Below are positions 48,394 through 57,174 of a DNA stretch of 64,000 nucleotides, in pieces. The position numbers were made by a program, and so were the translations under genes. The DNA comes from Nocardia rosealba (GTDB lineage Bacteria; Actinomycetota; Actinomycetes; Mycobacteriales; Mycobacteriaceae), in contig NZ_JAIWNA010000004.1 in assembly GCF_020216065.1 (NCBI RefSeq), positions 124,001-188,000 on the forward strand. The letters run 5' to 3'. Below the pieces are notes generated by a model. That model saw only the letters and a program-made list of their open reading frames with translations. It made no database searches and had not been told where the DNA came from. Position 1 is the stretch's first letter. Each line of letters starts with the position of its first letter.

Positions 48394-49614
48394 TCACAAT
48401 TCGGTGTTCGGATCCGCCAGATGCTCGGGGTCGACCGGTTCGCCCGAGGTCACCAGGTCCTTGATGCGATCGGTGACATCCCAGACATTGACGTTCATGC
48501 CCGCGCGCACGCGGTTGTCCCGGTCCAGCCAGAAGGCGACGAATTCCGGTTTTGCCACATCGCCGCGGACGACAACCCGCACGTCGTCGTCGCGACCGAC
48601 ATAGCCGGTGTACTCCATGCCGAGGTTGTACTGGTCGGTGAAGAAATAGGGGAGGCGGTCGTAGGTGGCGGGCTTGCCGAGCATCGTCAGCGCGGCGACG
48701 GCCGGCTGATTCAGGGCATTGGCCCAGTGCTCCACGCGTACCCGCTTGCCCAGTAGCGGATGCAGCTCCTCGGCGATGTCGCCGACCGCCACCACATCCG
48801 GGTCGCTGGTGCGCAGGGACTCGTCGACCAGGATGCCGGTACCGGTGGCCAGCCCGGCGGCTTCGGCGATCTCGATATTCGGCTGCGCACCCACCGCGAC
48901 CAGCACCGCGTCGGCGGGCACCACCTGGCCGTCGTCGAGCTGTACGCCCGTGGCCACGCCGTCCTCGGTGAGGATCATGTCGACGACGACACCGGTACGC
49001 AGGTCGACACCGTTGCCGCGATGCAATTCGGCGAACACGGTGCCCATCTGCGGACCGAGCACCGACACCAGCGGCAGCTCCGCCGCCTCGAGCACCGTCA
49101 CCTCCACCTGCCTGGCCCGCGCCTGCGCGGCGACCTCGAGCCCGATCCAGCCGGCGCCGACGATCACCAGCCGATGCTTCGAACGCAACACCTCGAGCAG
49201 CCGATCGGAGTCACCGATGGTGCGCAGGGTGTACACATTGCTCGCCTCGGCGCCGGGAACGTCGAGTGTGCGCGGCCGCGACCCGGTGGCCAGCGCGAGC
49301 TTGTCATAGGACAGGGTCGAACCGTCCGGCAACGACACCGTCCTCGCGGCCGGATCGAACGCCTCGACCGTGGTACCCAAGCGCAGGTCGATGTGGTGAT
49401 CGCGGTACCAGGCCGGCGAATCCACCGTGAAATCCGGCAGCTGCTGATCACCGGCCAGGTGCTGTTTCGACAGCGGCGGACGCTCGTACGGTAGGTCGTC
49501 CTCGGCCGCCAGCAACGTCACCTGGCCGTCGAAATCGTTGGCGCGCAAGGCTTCGGCCAGTTTGGCGCCGGCCAGCCCACCACCGACGATCACGAAATGC
49601 TGATTCGAGCTCAT
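48394..49614 (-). CDS. FAD-dependent ferredoxin/rubredoxin reductase
   Basis: 406 residues; ATG 49614 behind AGAAGGAG. FAD motif FVIVGGGLAGAKLAEALR, LPYERPPLSKQHL, NAD motif LVIVGAGWIGLEVAAQARARQVEV, and the C-terminal VVAVGDIAEELHPLLG with EHWANALNQPAVAALTMLG are those of putidaredoxin/rhodocoxin-type reductases that feed electrons to cytochrome P450 or dioxygenase ferredoxins. Neither a ferredoxin nor a P450 gene is adjacent, so the partner lies elsewhere. It is convergent with the MarR-like gene (9-bp gap). Confidence 0.9.
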   Translation of the reverse strand: MSSNQHFVIVGGGLAGAKLAEALRANDFDGQVTLLAAEDDLPYERPPLSKQHLAGDQQLPDFTVDSPAWYRDHHIDLRLGTTVEAFDPAARTVSLPDGSTLSYDKLALATGSRPRTLDVPGAEASNVYTLRTIGDSDRLLEVLRSKHRLVIVGAGWIGLEVAAQARARQVEVTVLEAAELPLVSVLGPQMGTVFAELHRGNGVDLRTGVVVDMILTEDGVATGVQLDDGQVVPADAVLVAVGAQPNIEIAEAAGLATGTGILVDESLRTSDPDVVAVGDIAEELHPLLGKRVRVEHWANALNQPAVAALTMLGKPATYDRLPYFFTDQYNLGMEYTGYVGRDDDVRVVVRGDVAKPEFVAFWLDRDNRVRAGMNVNVWDVTDRIKDLVTSGEPVDPEHLADPNTEL

Positions 49615-49762
49615 ACACGGACTCCTTCTCACGGACGTTCCGGTTTCCCTCACCGTCGAGCCTAGCCGCGGCCGGCGATCAGGGGAACGAATCAAGCACC
49701 GGCACGGTTGCACCAACCAGCGGGCCGCCCTGCCCGCCCCAGCTGACCCGAGAGGAAGACCC

Positions 49763-50404
49763 GTGAGCGATCAGGCCACCAAGGATCTCGCCGAATTCTG
49801 GTTCGACCCGCTGTGCCCGTGGTGCTGGATCACCTCGCGCTGGATCCTGGAAGTCCAGCAGGTACGCGACATCGAGGTCCGTTTCCACGTGATGAGCCTG
49901 GCCGTGCTCAACGAAGGCAGGGACCTGCCGCCGCAGTACGTCGAACTGATGGCCGCGGGCTGGGGCCCGGTGCGCGTCGCCATCGCCGCCGCCCAGAAGC
50001 ACGGCGAGGAGATCCTGGCCCCGCTCTACACCGCCCTCGGCACCCGCATCCACGACCGCAAGGCCGAGTTCGAACGCGCCACCACGCAGGAAACCCTGAC
50101 CGCCGTGATCGCCGACGCCCTCGCCGAACTCGACCTGCCCGCCGAACTGGCCGAGGCCACCGACAGCACCGACTACGACGAGGCGCTGCGGGTGAGCCAC
50201 CACGCGGGCATGGACAAGGTCGGACCCGATGTGGGCACGCCGACCATCCACGTCAACGGGGTCGCGTTCTTCGGCCCGGTGCTCTCGCGCATCCCGCGCG
50301 GCGAGGACGCCGGCCGGGTGTGGGACGGCGTCGTCGCCCTCGCCTCCTACCCGCACTTCTTCGAACTCAAGCGCACCCGCACCGAAGAGGCTGTGTTTGA
50401 TTAG
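49763..50404 (+). CDS. DsbA-family mycothiol-dependent oxidoreductase (Rv2466c-like)
   Basis: 213 residues from GTG 49763 behind AGAGGAAG. The active site is FDPLCPWCW (Cys18-Pro-Trp-Cys21) at the start of a thioredoxin fold with a helical insertion; the cis-Pro loop is GTPTIHV. In M. tuberculosis this protein is a mycothiol-dependent nitroreductase that activates thienopyrimidine prodrugs and responds to oxidative stress. It has no signal peptide, so it is cytoplasmic. A 93-bp inverted repeat follows immediately. Confidence 0.9.
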   Translation: MSDQATKDLAEFWFDPLCPWCWITSRWILEVQQVRDIEVRFHVMSLAVLNEGRDLPPQYVELMAAGWGPVRVAIAAAQKHGEEILAPLYTALGTRIHDRKAEFERATTQETLTAVIADALAELDLPAELAEATDSTDYDEALRVSHHAGMDKVGPDVGTPTIHVNGVAFFGPVLSRIPRGEDAGRVWDGVVALASYPHFFELKRTRTEEAVFD

Positions 50405-50418
50405 CGGCTGGCGCCGCG

Positions 50419-50511
50419 GGGTTTTCGGCCCGGAAGGCCTCGAATCCGAGGGGCGATACTGCGGCTTCGCCGTTACGTCTCGCCCCTCGGATTCGAGGCG
50501 GCCGAAAACCC
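50419..50511. repeat. 93-bp long inverted repeat between convergent genes
   Basis: The outer arms GGGTTTTCGGCC (50419-50430) and GGCCGAAAACCC (50500-50511) are perfect complements. The inner 20-bp arms at 50437-50456 and 50480-50499 are also perfect (GCCTCGAATCCGAGGGGCGA and its complement). A 6-nt bulge lies on the left and the loop is 23 nt with its own CGGC/GCCG mini-stem. It lies between the 3' ends of converging genes, so it could serve as a bidirectional terminator, but it is much longer than other terminators here. Confidence 0.85.
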
Positions 50512-50530
50512 GTGGTGGTTGCGTCGGGGC

Positions 50531-51766
50531 TCAGAGCGGTTTCGGGGGGAGGGCTGGGGGTGCGGTCTGGAGGGGGTAGCCGCCTGGGGGTGGGAGCATT
50601 CCGGGGTGGGGTGGGGTCGGGTGCCAGAACATGGGGCCCGGTTTGCTGCGGTCGCGCAGGGCCCACATTCGCCAGGTGAGGACCGGGTGGCTGGACATGG
50701 CGTTCACCAGCAGGACGAAGCCGCCCTTCTCGGTGGCGGCGCGGTCGGCCATCTCGTCGAAACCGACCTGTGTGTTGAGGTACTTGCCTGCCGCGAGGGT
50801 GGCCATCGCGCCGGCCGCGCCCTGGTGGCGGTTGCAGAAGCCGTGATTGTCGGCGGTGTACTCCTGCGCGCGGATCAGCGACGACCCGAGAATCGGTAGG
50901 TACGGCGCGACGAACATGCCGAGCTGGCGCCAATACGACACGTGACCAGCGGCGATATGGCCCACCTCGTGGCCGATGATGAAGGCGAGCGCGTCGGGCT
51001 CGCGTGCGGTGCCACCGATCTCGAACAGATCGCTGTAGACCACGACGAACCGGCGGAACCCGTGCCCGGAGGCGAAGGCGTTGATCTGGCCGTTGCCGAG
51101 GATCACGTACGCGTCGGGCGCCTTCGACATGCCGAACCGCGCGGCCGCCTCCTGCACCATCCGGTACCCCTCGGGGAACTGGGTGGGTGACATCTTCACC
51201 CCGTTGATCCGCATACGCGCGAAATTCATGCCACGTCCGGCCCACAGCAGCACCGGCGCGAACAAGAGCACCAGCACATACGGGCTGGTCAGCAGCGAGC
51301 CGCCGGACTCGGGCTGCCCCTGGGCGTCGACAACGGGCTCGGCGACCAACTCCACAAGCAACATCAGGATCGCCAGCAGATACGCCACGCCGGTGATCAT
51401 GATGACCACCACGAGCAGCGGAATCTCCCACGGATGCCGCGCGGGCATCCCGAACGGCGAAAGCCCACGCGGCATCGGCTGCGTCGTCCCCGGCGGGCCT
51501 CCCGGCGGGTAGAAACCTTGCGGCACAGACGGATACGCACCCGAACGCGGCGCGGGAAACGCACCGGTCGGTGGGCCCGGCTGCTGCCACGGCGACGACC
51601 CGGCGAACCCCGGCTGCCCCTGCGGCCACGGGGGCGGTGGATATTCGCCCGGCCGCGGCGTGGGCTGGTCGGCGGGGGTGGCGTCGCTCGGCCGGTCGGC
51701 GGGTTGGCCGGAACGCTCCGGTGGGGGACCTGCCGAATGCGGTGAATGCGGTTCGTGCGGGTGCAT
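50531..51766 (-). CDS. M48 family membrane metalloprotease
   Basis: 411 residues from ATG 51766, 6 nt after TAGAGT (leaderless). An N-terminal Pro/Gly-rich cytoplasmic tail (1-110) precedes two transmembrane helices (about 115-142 and 163-178). The zinc motif is HEVGH (266-270) with the third ligand in RAQEYTADNHG. A Pro-rich C-terminal tail follows. M48 proteases of this layout (HtpX/YcaL relatives) degrade misfolded membrane proteins. It is divergent from rpiB across 36 bp. Confidence 0.88.
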   Translation of the reverse strand: MHPHEPHSPHSAGPPPERSGQPADRPSDATPADQPTPRPGEYPPPPWPQGQPGFAGSSPWQQPGPPTGAFPAPRSGAYPSVPQGFYPPGGPPGTTQPMPRGLSPFGMPARHPWEIPLLVVVIMITGVAYLLAILMLLVELVAEPVVDAQGQPESGGSLLTSPYVLVLLFAPVLLWAGRGMNFARMRINGVKMSPTQFPEGYRMVQEAAARFGMSKAPDAYVILGNGQINAFASGHGFRRFVVVYSDLFEIGGTAREPDALAFIIGHEVGHIAAGHVSYWRQLGMFVAPYLPILGSSLIRAQEYTADNHGFCNRHQGAAGAMATLAAGKYLNTQVGFDEMADRAATEKGGFVLLVNAMSSHPVLTWRMWALRDRSKPGPMFWHPTPPHPGMLPPPGGYPLQTAPPALPPKPL

Positions 51767-51802
51767 GAAACGACTCTAAGCGCGCCTGCGACAATCGCAG
51801 CC

Positions 51803-52276
51803 ATGCGCGTTTACCTGGGTGCCGACCATGCCGGTTTCGAACTGAAGAATCACGTCAAGGCCCATCTGCTCGAGGCCGGACACGAGGTCGTCGACTGCGG
51901 CGCCCTCGAATACGACGCTCTCGACGACTACCCCGCCTTCTGCATCGAAGCGGCGCGGCGCACCGTCGCCGACCCGGGCTCCCTCGGCCTGGTCTTCGGT
52001 GGCAGCGGCAACGGCGAACAGATCGCCGCCAACAAGGTCCCCGGCGCCCGCTGCGCCCTGGCCTGGAGCGTCCAAACCGCCAAGCTGGCCCGCGAACACA
52101 ACAACGCCCAGCTCATCGGCATCGGCGGCCGCATGCACACCACCGAGGAAGCCCTCGCCATCGTCGACGCGTTCATCGCCCAGCCCTGGTCGGAAGAGCC
52201 ACGCCACCAGCGCCGCATCGACATCCTCGCCGACTACGAGAAGTCCGGCGAAGCCCCCGCGGTCCCCGCTTACTGA
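51803..52276 (+). CDS. rpiB: ribose-5-phosphate isomerase B
   Basis: 157 residues; ATG 51803 lies 7 nt after GACAAT, a probable leaderless start. MRVYLGADHAGFELKNHV, HEVVDCGALEYDALDDYPAFC, GLVFGGSGNGEQIAANKVPGARCAL and NNAQLIGIGGRMHT are RpiB/LacAB signatures. The catalytic Glu in NGEQIAANKVPG matches the actinobacterial form, which lacks the Cys used in E. coli. It interconverts ribose and ribulose 5-phosphate. Its divergent partner is the M48 protease; downstream lies the Nei/Fpg gene, as in mycobacteria. Confidence 0.95.
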   Translation: MRVYLGADHAGFELKNHVKAHLLEAGHEVVDCGALEYDALDDYPAFCIEAARRTVADPGSLGLVFGGSGNGEQIAANKVPGARCALAWSVQTAKLAREHNNAQLIGIGGRMHTTEEALAIVDAFIAQPWSEEPRHQRRIDILADYEKSGEAPAVPAY

Positions 52277-52429
52277 TCCGCCTCCCCGCGAATTTCGGCC
52301 AGACTCAGGTGCGGGATGAGTCCCTGACGCGGCAAGCTCTCTCGAGGTGGCCGGGTCAGCCCGTGCCCGGTGAGTTACCCATGTGCTTGCGAGATCAGTT
52401 GGTGAGTTCGGATCGAAGGGTGTGTGTCT

Positions 52430-53233
52430 ATGCCTGAAGGGCACACCCTTCATCGCATTGCGCGGCTGCATCAGGAGCGGTTTGCTGGTGGGGTAGTGCG
52501 GGTTTCGAGTCCCCAAGGGCGGTTCACCGAGGGGGCGGCGCTCGTGGACGGGCAGGTGCTCGAGCGGGCCGAGGCGTATGGGAAACATCTGCTGCATCAC
52601 TATGCGTCCGGGTTGACGGTGCATGTGCATCTGGGGTTGTACGGCACGTTCAGCGAGGTGGCATTGCCGATGCCCGCGCCAGTGGGGCAGGTGCGGATGC
52701 GGATGGTCGGTGCCGCAACGGGATTCGGTACCGATCTGCGCGGGCCGACCGCGTGTGAGGTGCTGCACCCGCCGGAGGTGGAGGCGCTCACCGCGCGCCT
52801 GGGTGCCGACCCGCTGCGCCCCGACGCCGATCACGAGCGGGCGGGTGCGCGGATCCGGCGCTCCCGCAGGGCGATCGGTGCGCTGCTGATGGACCAGGCG
52901 CTGATCGCCGGCGTCGGCAACGTATACCGCGCCGAAGTCCTGTTCCGGCACGGCATTTCGCCGTTCCGACCGGGCACTTCGCTCACCGCGAGCGAATGGG
53001 ACGCGCTGTGGGCCGATCTCGTCGAACTCATGCCGACCGGCGTGGAAACCGGCCGCATGCATGTGGTGCGGCCCGAACACGACACCGGCGCACCGTCCTA
53101 CGCCAAGTACCGCCCACGCACCTACGTCTACCGACGCCAGGGCGAACCCTGCCGCGTCTGCGGCAGCCCGGTCTCCCACGGCACGATGGAAGCCCGAAAC
53201 CTGTTCTGGTGCAGCGTCTGTCAGCCCCGCTGA
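52430..53233 (+). CDS. Fpg/Nei family DNA glycosylase
   Basis: 267 residues from ATG 52430. The mature N-terminus PEGHTLHRIA supplies the Pro nucleophile and catalytic Glu. The H2TH domain contains LLMDQALIAGVGNVYRAEVLFRHGISP. The zinc finger CRVCG...CSVC with HGTMEARNLFW closes the protein. PEGHTLHR rather than PELPEVE points to the Nei (endonuclease VIII) branch, which removes oxidised pyrimidines, as in mycobacterial Nei1. It follows rpiB in the conserved order. Its mRNA ends at a strong hairpin shared with the GGDEF gene. Confidence 0.9.
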   Translation: MPEGHTLHRIARLHQERFAGGVVRVSSPQGRFTEGAALVDGQVLERAEAYGKHLLHHYASGLTVHVHLGLYGTFSEVALPMPAPVGQVRMRMVGAATGFGTDLRGPTACEVLHPPEVEALTARLGADPLRPDADHERAGARIRRSRRAIGALLMDQALIAGVGNVYRAEVLFRHGISPFRPGTSLTASEWDALWADLVELMPTGVETGRMHVVRPEHDTGAPSYAKYRPRTYVYRRQGEPCRVCGSPVSHGTMEARNLFWCSVCQPR

Positions 53234-53239
53234 CGAAAA

Positions 53240-53273
53240 CACCTCGGCCACGGTCGAAACCGTGGCCGAGGTG
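53240..53273. terminator. bidirectional intrinsic terminator
   Basis: A 14-bp perfect stem (53240-53253 and 53260-53273) with a 6-nt TCGAAA loop lies between the convergent nei/fpg and GGDEF genes. On the minus strand it is followed by TTTTCG, so it is a clear terminator for the GGDEF gene; it is weaker for the plus strand. Confidence 0.8.
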
Positions 53274-53328
53274 CGCAGAGAAGGTCGACTGAGCCCGGGC
53301 CGCGAAGTGCAGGCTTCGCGATCCGGAC

Positions 53329-54291
53329 TCAGCCGGCGACCGCCGTTCCCAGTTCGGGGTCGCCCGATTCGGCGAGGGCGAAACGCCGCCCGCCCGCCGA
53401 TTTCGCCGAATACATCGCGCGGTCGGCGCGACGCAGCAGGTCGGTGAAATCGCACGTCTTTCCCGGTGGGCAGAACGCGGTGCCCACGCTGGCCGACACC
53501 GGCACCGGGCCCGCGCTCGACCACACCGGGTCGCGCAGGGCCGCGACCACACGGTGCGCCAGCTCGCTCAGGGTGTCGCGGCGCGGGTTGGCCGCCACGA
53601 CGAACTCGTCGCCGCCGTACCGGCAGATCACGGTGTCGGGCGGGCACACCTCGCGCAGCCGGTTGGCCAGCTCCACGAGCACCTCGTCACCGATCGCATG
53701 TCCGTAGCCGTCGTTGATCTGTTTGAAGCGGTCCAGGTCAACCACCAGCACCCCGACCCCACGGGTCGGGTCGGCGGCGAAGGCACGCACCCGTTCCTGC
53801 AGGAGTGTGCGGTTCGCCAGGTCGGTCAGGGCGTCGTGAGTGGCCTCGTGGCGCAGGCGGTGCTGCAGCGCGGCGATCTCCTGCACGCGCAGCGACACCT
53901 TCGCCGAGATGTTCTGCTCCTGTTGCGCCAGTGCGCGCTCCTGTAGTGCCTGGGCGTAGCTGTCGATGGCCTGGCTGGCCACCAGCGGCCAGCGGGTCGC
54001 CACCAGGGAACCCGGCACCCCCGAGGGGAAACCGAGCAACCAGCGGGTGGCATGGGCCAGCATTCTCGTCCGTTCGAACGGCGCCTCGGCCAGCCGTGCG
54101 CCGAGCTTGCGTGCCTGCGGTACCGGGAACGGTTCTGTCCTCGCCAGGTGCAGCAGGCGCTCGACGATCTCGATGAGCACAGGCTCCAGCTGATGCGGTG
54201 CCACGGACGATCCCGGTTCGGCACACACCGCGCGGGCCCAGGCGCGGGCCATCGCGGCGACCGGTGGCTCGATGTGTGCGGACATCGACAT
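53329..54291 (-). CDS. diguanylate cyclase (GGDEF protein)
   Basis: 320 residues from ATG 54291 (GTG 54294 and ATG 54285 are alternatives). An N-terminal all-helical region (1-125), probably a sensor, is followed by a coiled linker (ALQERALAQQEQNISAKVSLRVQEIAALQHRL) and the GGDEF domain at ~150-310. LTDLANRTLLQERVRAF, VLVVDLDRFKQINDGYGHAIGDEVL and the active-site RYGGDEFVV are intact. No obvious RxxD I-site is present before GGDEF. No signal or membrane segment is seen, so it should make c-di-GMP in the cytoplasm. Confidence 0.9.
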   Translation of the reverse strand: MSMSAHIEPPVAAMARAWARAVCAEPGSSVAPHQLEPVLIEIVERLLHLARTEPFPVPQARKLGARLAEAPFERTRMLAHATRWLLGFPSGVPGSLVATRWPLVASQAIDSYAQALQERALAQQEQNISAKVSLRVQEIAALQHRLRHEATHDALTDLANRTLLQERVRAFAADPTRGVGVLVVDLDRFKQINDGYGHAIGDEVLVELANRLREVCPPDTVICRYGGDEFVVAANPRRDTLSELAHRVVAALRDPVWSSAGPVPVSASVGTAFCPPGKTCDFTDLLRRADRAMYSAKSAGGRRFALAESGDPELGTAVAG

Positions 54292-54934
54292 CACCGGCAG
54301 AAGGTGGCGACGGTCTTGCCACCTCGATCGTTCGCACTGCTACGCGGTTGGGTCCGCCGAGTTCGGCACACGCTCACCGCCCCCTTTCCAGATACCCCCG
54401 TCCGGCAAAAAGGATCCTAGCAAGCCACTCGAGACTCGAAAGCCGCGTTCTAGAACGCGTTACAGTCTCTCGCGAATGGCGATCGGCTATGACATCGCTA
54501 CAGCCGCCCGGGCGTTACACACTTCGCGAAAAAACTTTGGAAACACCGAAACGTGCAGCGTGTTGCCCGGTTTTCGGGCGGTGGGCGTGTTGTCGCCATG
54601 GTCCCTCCTGGCAAAGGTGTCGCGCCGACCGGTAGAGCCGCCGCGCGCTCTTTTATGGTGGCCTACCCGCCGCCCCCATGCCAGGTTTTCGAGGAAAATT
54701 CTCCTTTATATTCCCCCGGTGGAGCAGGCGTCGGTCCCCTGAGACGCAATCACCATCGTGTCCGGTACCCGTGGTCCCGCAATAGGGCCTAAGGGCCCTA
54801 ATCGGGCGCGGAAAGAAGGGGACTCACCGCAGTGCCGAGGCGTTTCGCGGGGCCGGATTGGCGTTCGGCGCGCGGGATTCGGTACAGTCGTGGCGCACAC
54901 GACATCGTGGCGATCCCATCGATGTCGTATGCCT
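54292..54934. other. 640-bp region without a convincing gene, with two palindromes
   Basis: The region is AT-richer than its flanks. It holds the perfect 16-bp palindrome CGCGTTCTAGAACGCG (54444-54459) and the inverted repeat TAGGGCC-TAAG-GGCCCTA (54783-54800). A 9-bp hairpin ACGACATCG/CGATGTCGT lies just before tRNA-Gly (54899-54928). Plus-strand frames at 54272-54742 and 54198-54635 have no coding character. It must contain the GGDEF and tRNA promoters; TACAGT (near 54883) is a plausible tRNA -10 box. No RNA family recognised. Confidence 0.5.
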
Positions 54935-55005
<71 letters not shown>

Positions 55006-55047
55006 CAAACATGACTTCCCTCGACGGCGTGAACCGCCCCGAGGTAT

Positions 55048-55124
<77 letters not shown>

Positions 55125-55157
55125 TCACGACGAACGCGCCCCGATAGGGTGGCGCGC

Positions 55158-55916
55158 ATGTCCACTACCTCACGGGTCGCGATCGTCACCGGTGCCGCAC
55201 GCGGAATCGGTGCCGCCGTCGCGAAGAAGCTCGCCGCCGACGGTCACGCCGTCGCCGTTCTCGACCTCGACGAAGCCGCCTGCGCCGACACCGTGTCGGC
55301 CATCGAAGCCGCCGGGGGAACCGCACTGGCCGTCGGTGCCGATGTGTCCGACGAAGACGCCGTCGCCGCCGCTGTCGAACGGATCGCAGGCGAACTGGGC
55401 GCGCCGACCGTGCTGGTGAACAACGCGGGCGTGCTGCGCGACAACCTGCTGTTCAAGATGTCGGTGCAGGACTGGGACATCGTCATGAACGTGCACCTGC
55501 GCGGCGCCTTCCTGATGACGCGCGCCGTGCAGAAGTACATGGTGGAGGCGAAGTTCGGGCGCGTGGTGAACCTGTCGAGCACCTCGGCGCTCGGCAACCG
55601 TGGCCAGGCCAACTACTCCGCCGCCAAAGCCGGCATGCAGGGCTTCACCAAGACCCTCGCGTTCGAGCTCGGCAAGTTCGGTGTCACCGCCAACGCGATC
55701 GCTCCCGGTTTCATCGAGACCGAGATGACCGCGGCCACCGCCGCCCGCGTCGGCGTCGACTTCGAGGCCTTCAAACAGGCTGCGGCGGCACAGATTCCGG
55801 TGAACCGGGTCGGTACGCCCGACGACATCGCCCACACCGCCTCGTTCCTGGTGAGTGAAGGCGCGGGTTTCGTGTCCGGTCAGGTCATCTATGTGGCGGG
55901 CGGTCCCAAGGACTGA
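55158..55916 (+). CDS. SDR / 3-oxoacyl-[ACP] reductase-like
   Basis: 252 residues; ATG 55158 lies 7 nt after TAGGGT (leaderless). TGAARGIG, DLDEAA, VLVNNAGVLRDN, catalytic NLSSTSALG and YSAAK, and the C-terminal FVSGQVIYVAGGPKD identify a FabG-like classical SDR. The Asp after beta-2 suggests NAD(H). The lack of fatty-acid synthase neighbours leaves the substrate open; it could be a 3-hydroxyacyl-CoA dehydrogenase. It follows the tRNA pair and converges with a secreted-protein gene (3-bp gap). Confidence 0.88.
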   Translation: MSTTSRVAIVTGAARGIGAAVAKKLAADGHAVAVLDLDEAACADTVSAIEAAGGTALAVGADVSDEDAVAAAVERIAGELGAPTVLVNNAGVLRDNLLFKMSVQDWDIVMNVHLRGAFLMTRAVQKYMVEAKFGRVVNLSSTSALGNRGQANYSAAKAGMQGFTKTLAFELGKFGVTANAIAPGFIETEMTAATAARVGVDFEAFKQAAAAQIPVNRVGTPDDIAHTASFLVSEGAGFVSGQVIYVAGGPKD

Positions 55917-55919
55917 CGG

Positions 55920-56279
55920 CTACGCGCAGCGGAAACGGAATTCCGCGCGTGCCTCGGTGCTCGCGGTGACCGTGAGCCGCACGGGTTCGGTGTCGGCGAG
56001 GGCGCAACCGCCCGGCACCGTCGCCACCCGCGCCTCGTAGCAGCCGTCCGGCAGCGCGACGCTCGCGCTGCCGTCGGCGCCGCTCACCAAGGTGGTGACG
56101 ACCTCCTCGGCGCCGCAGGCGCGGACCTCGATATCGGCCCGGTTGACCGGCATCGGTTCGGAGCCGGTGATGGCGCGAACAGTGAGTGTCCCGGTTCCCG
56201 GCGGCGCCGGATCGGCGCTCGCCACCCCGGCGATCATCAGTGGAGCCAGAACGGACAGTGCGAGCAGACTACGGCGCAT
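55920..56279 (-). CDS. small secreted protein with carboxypeptidase-regulatory-like fold
   Basis: 119 residues from ATG 56279 with GAGGAGAGG upstream. A classical signal peptide MRRSLLALSVLAPLMIAGVASA is probably cleaved before DPAPPG. The ~97-residue mature domain reads LTVRAITGSEPMPVNRADIEVRACG, VTTLVSGADGSASVALPDGCYEARV and ends in a Cys-containing FRFRC. Its beta-sandwich pattern with a GADGSASVALPDG turn resembles SpaA or carboxypeptidase regulatory-like domains. Three Cys could form a disulphide. No enzymatic residues. Confidence 0.75.
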   Translation of the reverse strand: MRRSLLALSVLAPLMIAGVASADPAPPGTGTLTVRAITGSEPMPVNRADIEVRACGAEEVVTTLVSGADGSASVALPDGCYEARVATVPGGCALADTEPVRLTVTASTEARAEFRFRCA

Positions 56280-56328
56280 GAACCTCTCCTCGTCGATGAG
56301 TCGGGTCGTCCGCTGCTGATGGTAGGCC

Positions 56329-57141
56329 CTAGTCGGGCACCGGTGTGATACCCGCTCGTTCACACCAGACCTGCTCGGCGGGCACCGACAGGGTCTCCAG
56401 TTCCGGGTAGCGCAGGGCCGACAGCGTGCCGCCGAACACCACGCCGGTGTCCAGGCACAGCGTGTTGTTGACCCATTGCAACGCCGTGACGGGTGTGTGC
56501 CCGTAGACGACCACCGGTGTGCCCCGGTAGTCCTGCGCCCAGTCGTAGCGGATCGGCAGGCCGTGCACGTCCACTTCGCCGGTGGGCGCGCCGTAGAGCG
56601 CGAAGGAGCGGGCGCGCCCGGATGTGCTGCCGTGCAGGCTTTCCGGCAGTCCCGCGTGGGCGACGACCAGCCTGCCCTTGTCGAGCAGGTAGTGCCCGGG
56701 CAGTTCCCGCAGGAAAGTCTGTGCGGCGGCGCGGAATTCGTCGTCCTCGTCGGCCAGCTGGGCCAGGGACTGCTCGAGCCCGTGCGCGATGCGCACATTG
56801 CGGCCGTCGAGGGCGCGCACCAGTTTGTAGTCGTGATTGCCCGCCACGCACAGTGCCGTACGGTCCGCGACCATGCCCATCACCAGCCGCAGCACACCGG
56901 GCGTGTCGGGGCCGCGATCGACGAGATCACCGACGAACACCGCCGTGCGACGCTCGGGGTGTGCGGCCGTGACCGGCCTGCCCTTGTCGTCGCGCTCGAT
57001 GACGTAGCCGAGCTTCCCGAGCAGTGCCTCGAGCTCGGCGCGGCAGCCGTGCACATCCCCGATCACGTCGAAGGGACCGCGCAAGTCGCGGCGGTCACGC
57101 GGGAGTATGTCGATACGGCGTTGCTCGGTCATCGCCTCCAT
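56329..57141 (-). CDS. PPP-type metallophosphoesterase (Pnkp phosphatase-domain-like)
   Basis: 270 residues; ATG 57141 or 57132 (GGAGG precedes the latter by only 2 nt). The metal motifs are FDVIGDVHGC, VFVGDLVDRGPDT, LCVAGNHDYKL, VVAHAGL and YGHTPV. The whole chain follows the phosphatase domain of bacterial Pnkp RNA-repair enzymes or PrpE diadenosine tetraphosphatases (HGLPIRYDWAQDYRGTPVVVYGHTPV). Kinase and ligase domains are absent. It lies 33 bp downstream of phosphoketolase on the same strand, so co-transcription is likely. It would hydrolyse a phosphoester or dinucleotide. Confidence 0.85.
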   Translation of the reverse strand: MEAMTEQRRIDILPRDRRDLRGPFDVIGDVHGCRAELEALLGKLGYVIERDDKGRPVTAAHPERRTAVFVGDLVDRGPDTPGVLRLVMGMVADRTALCVAGNHDYKLVRALDGRNVRIAHGLEQSLAQLADEDDEFRAAAQTFLRELPGHYLLDKGRLVVAHAGLPESLHGSTSGRARSFALYGAPTGEVDVHGLPIRYDWAQDYRGTPVVVYGHTPVTALQWVNNTLCLDTGVVFGGTLSALRYPELETLSVPAEQVWCERAGITPVPD

Positions 57142-57174
57142 CGTCGGCCAGTCGCGACCCGTGCCGCAACCGCG

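Noticed and set aside
54272..54742. 156-codon plus-strand frame after the GGDEF gene
   Set aside because: Its Arg/Ser/Pro-rich product has no domain, no ribosome-binding site and overlaps the start of the GGDEF gene.
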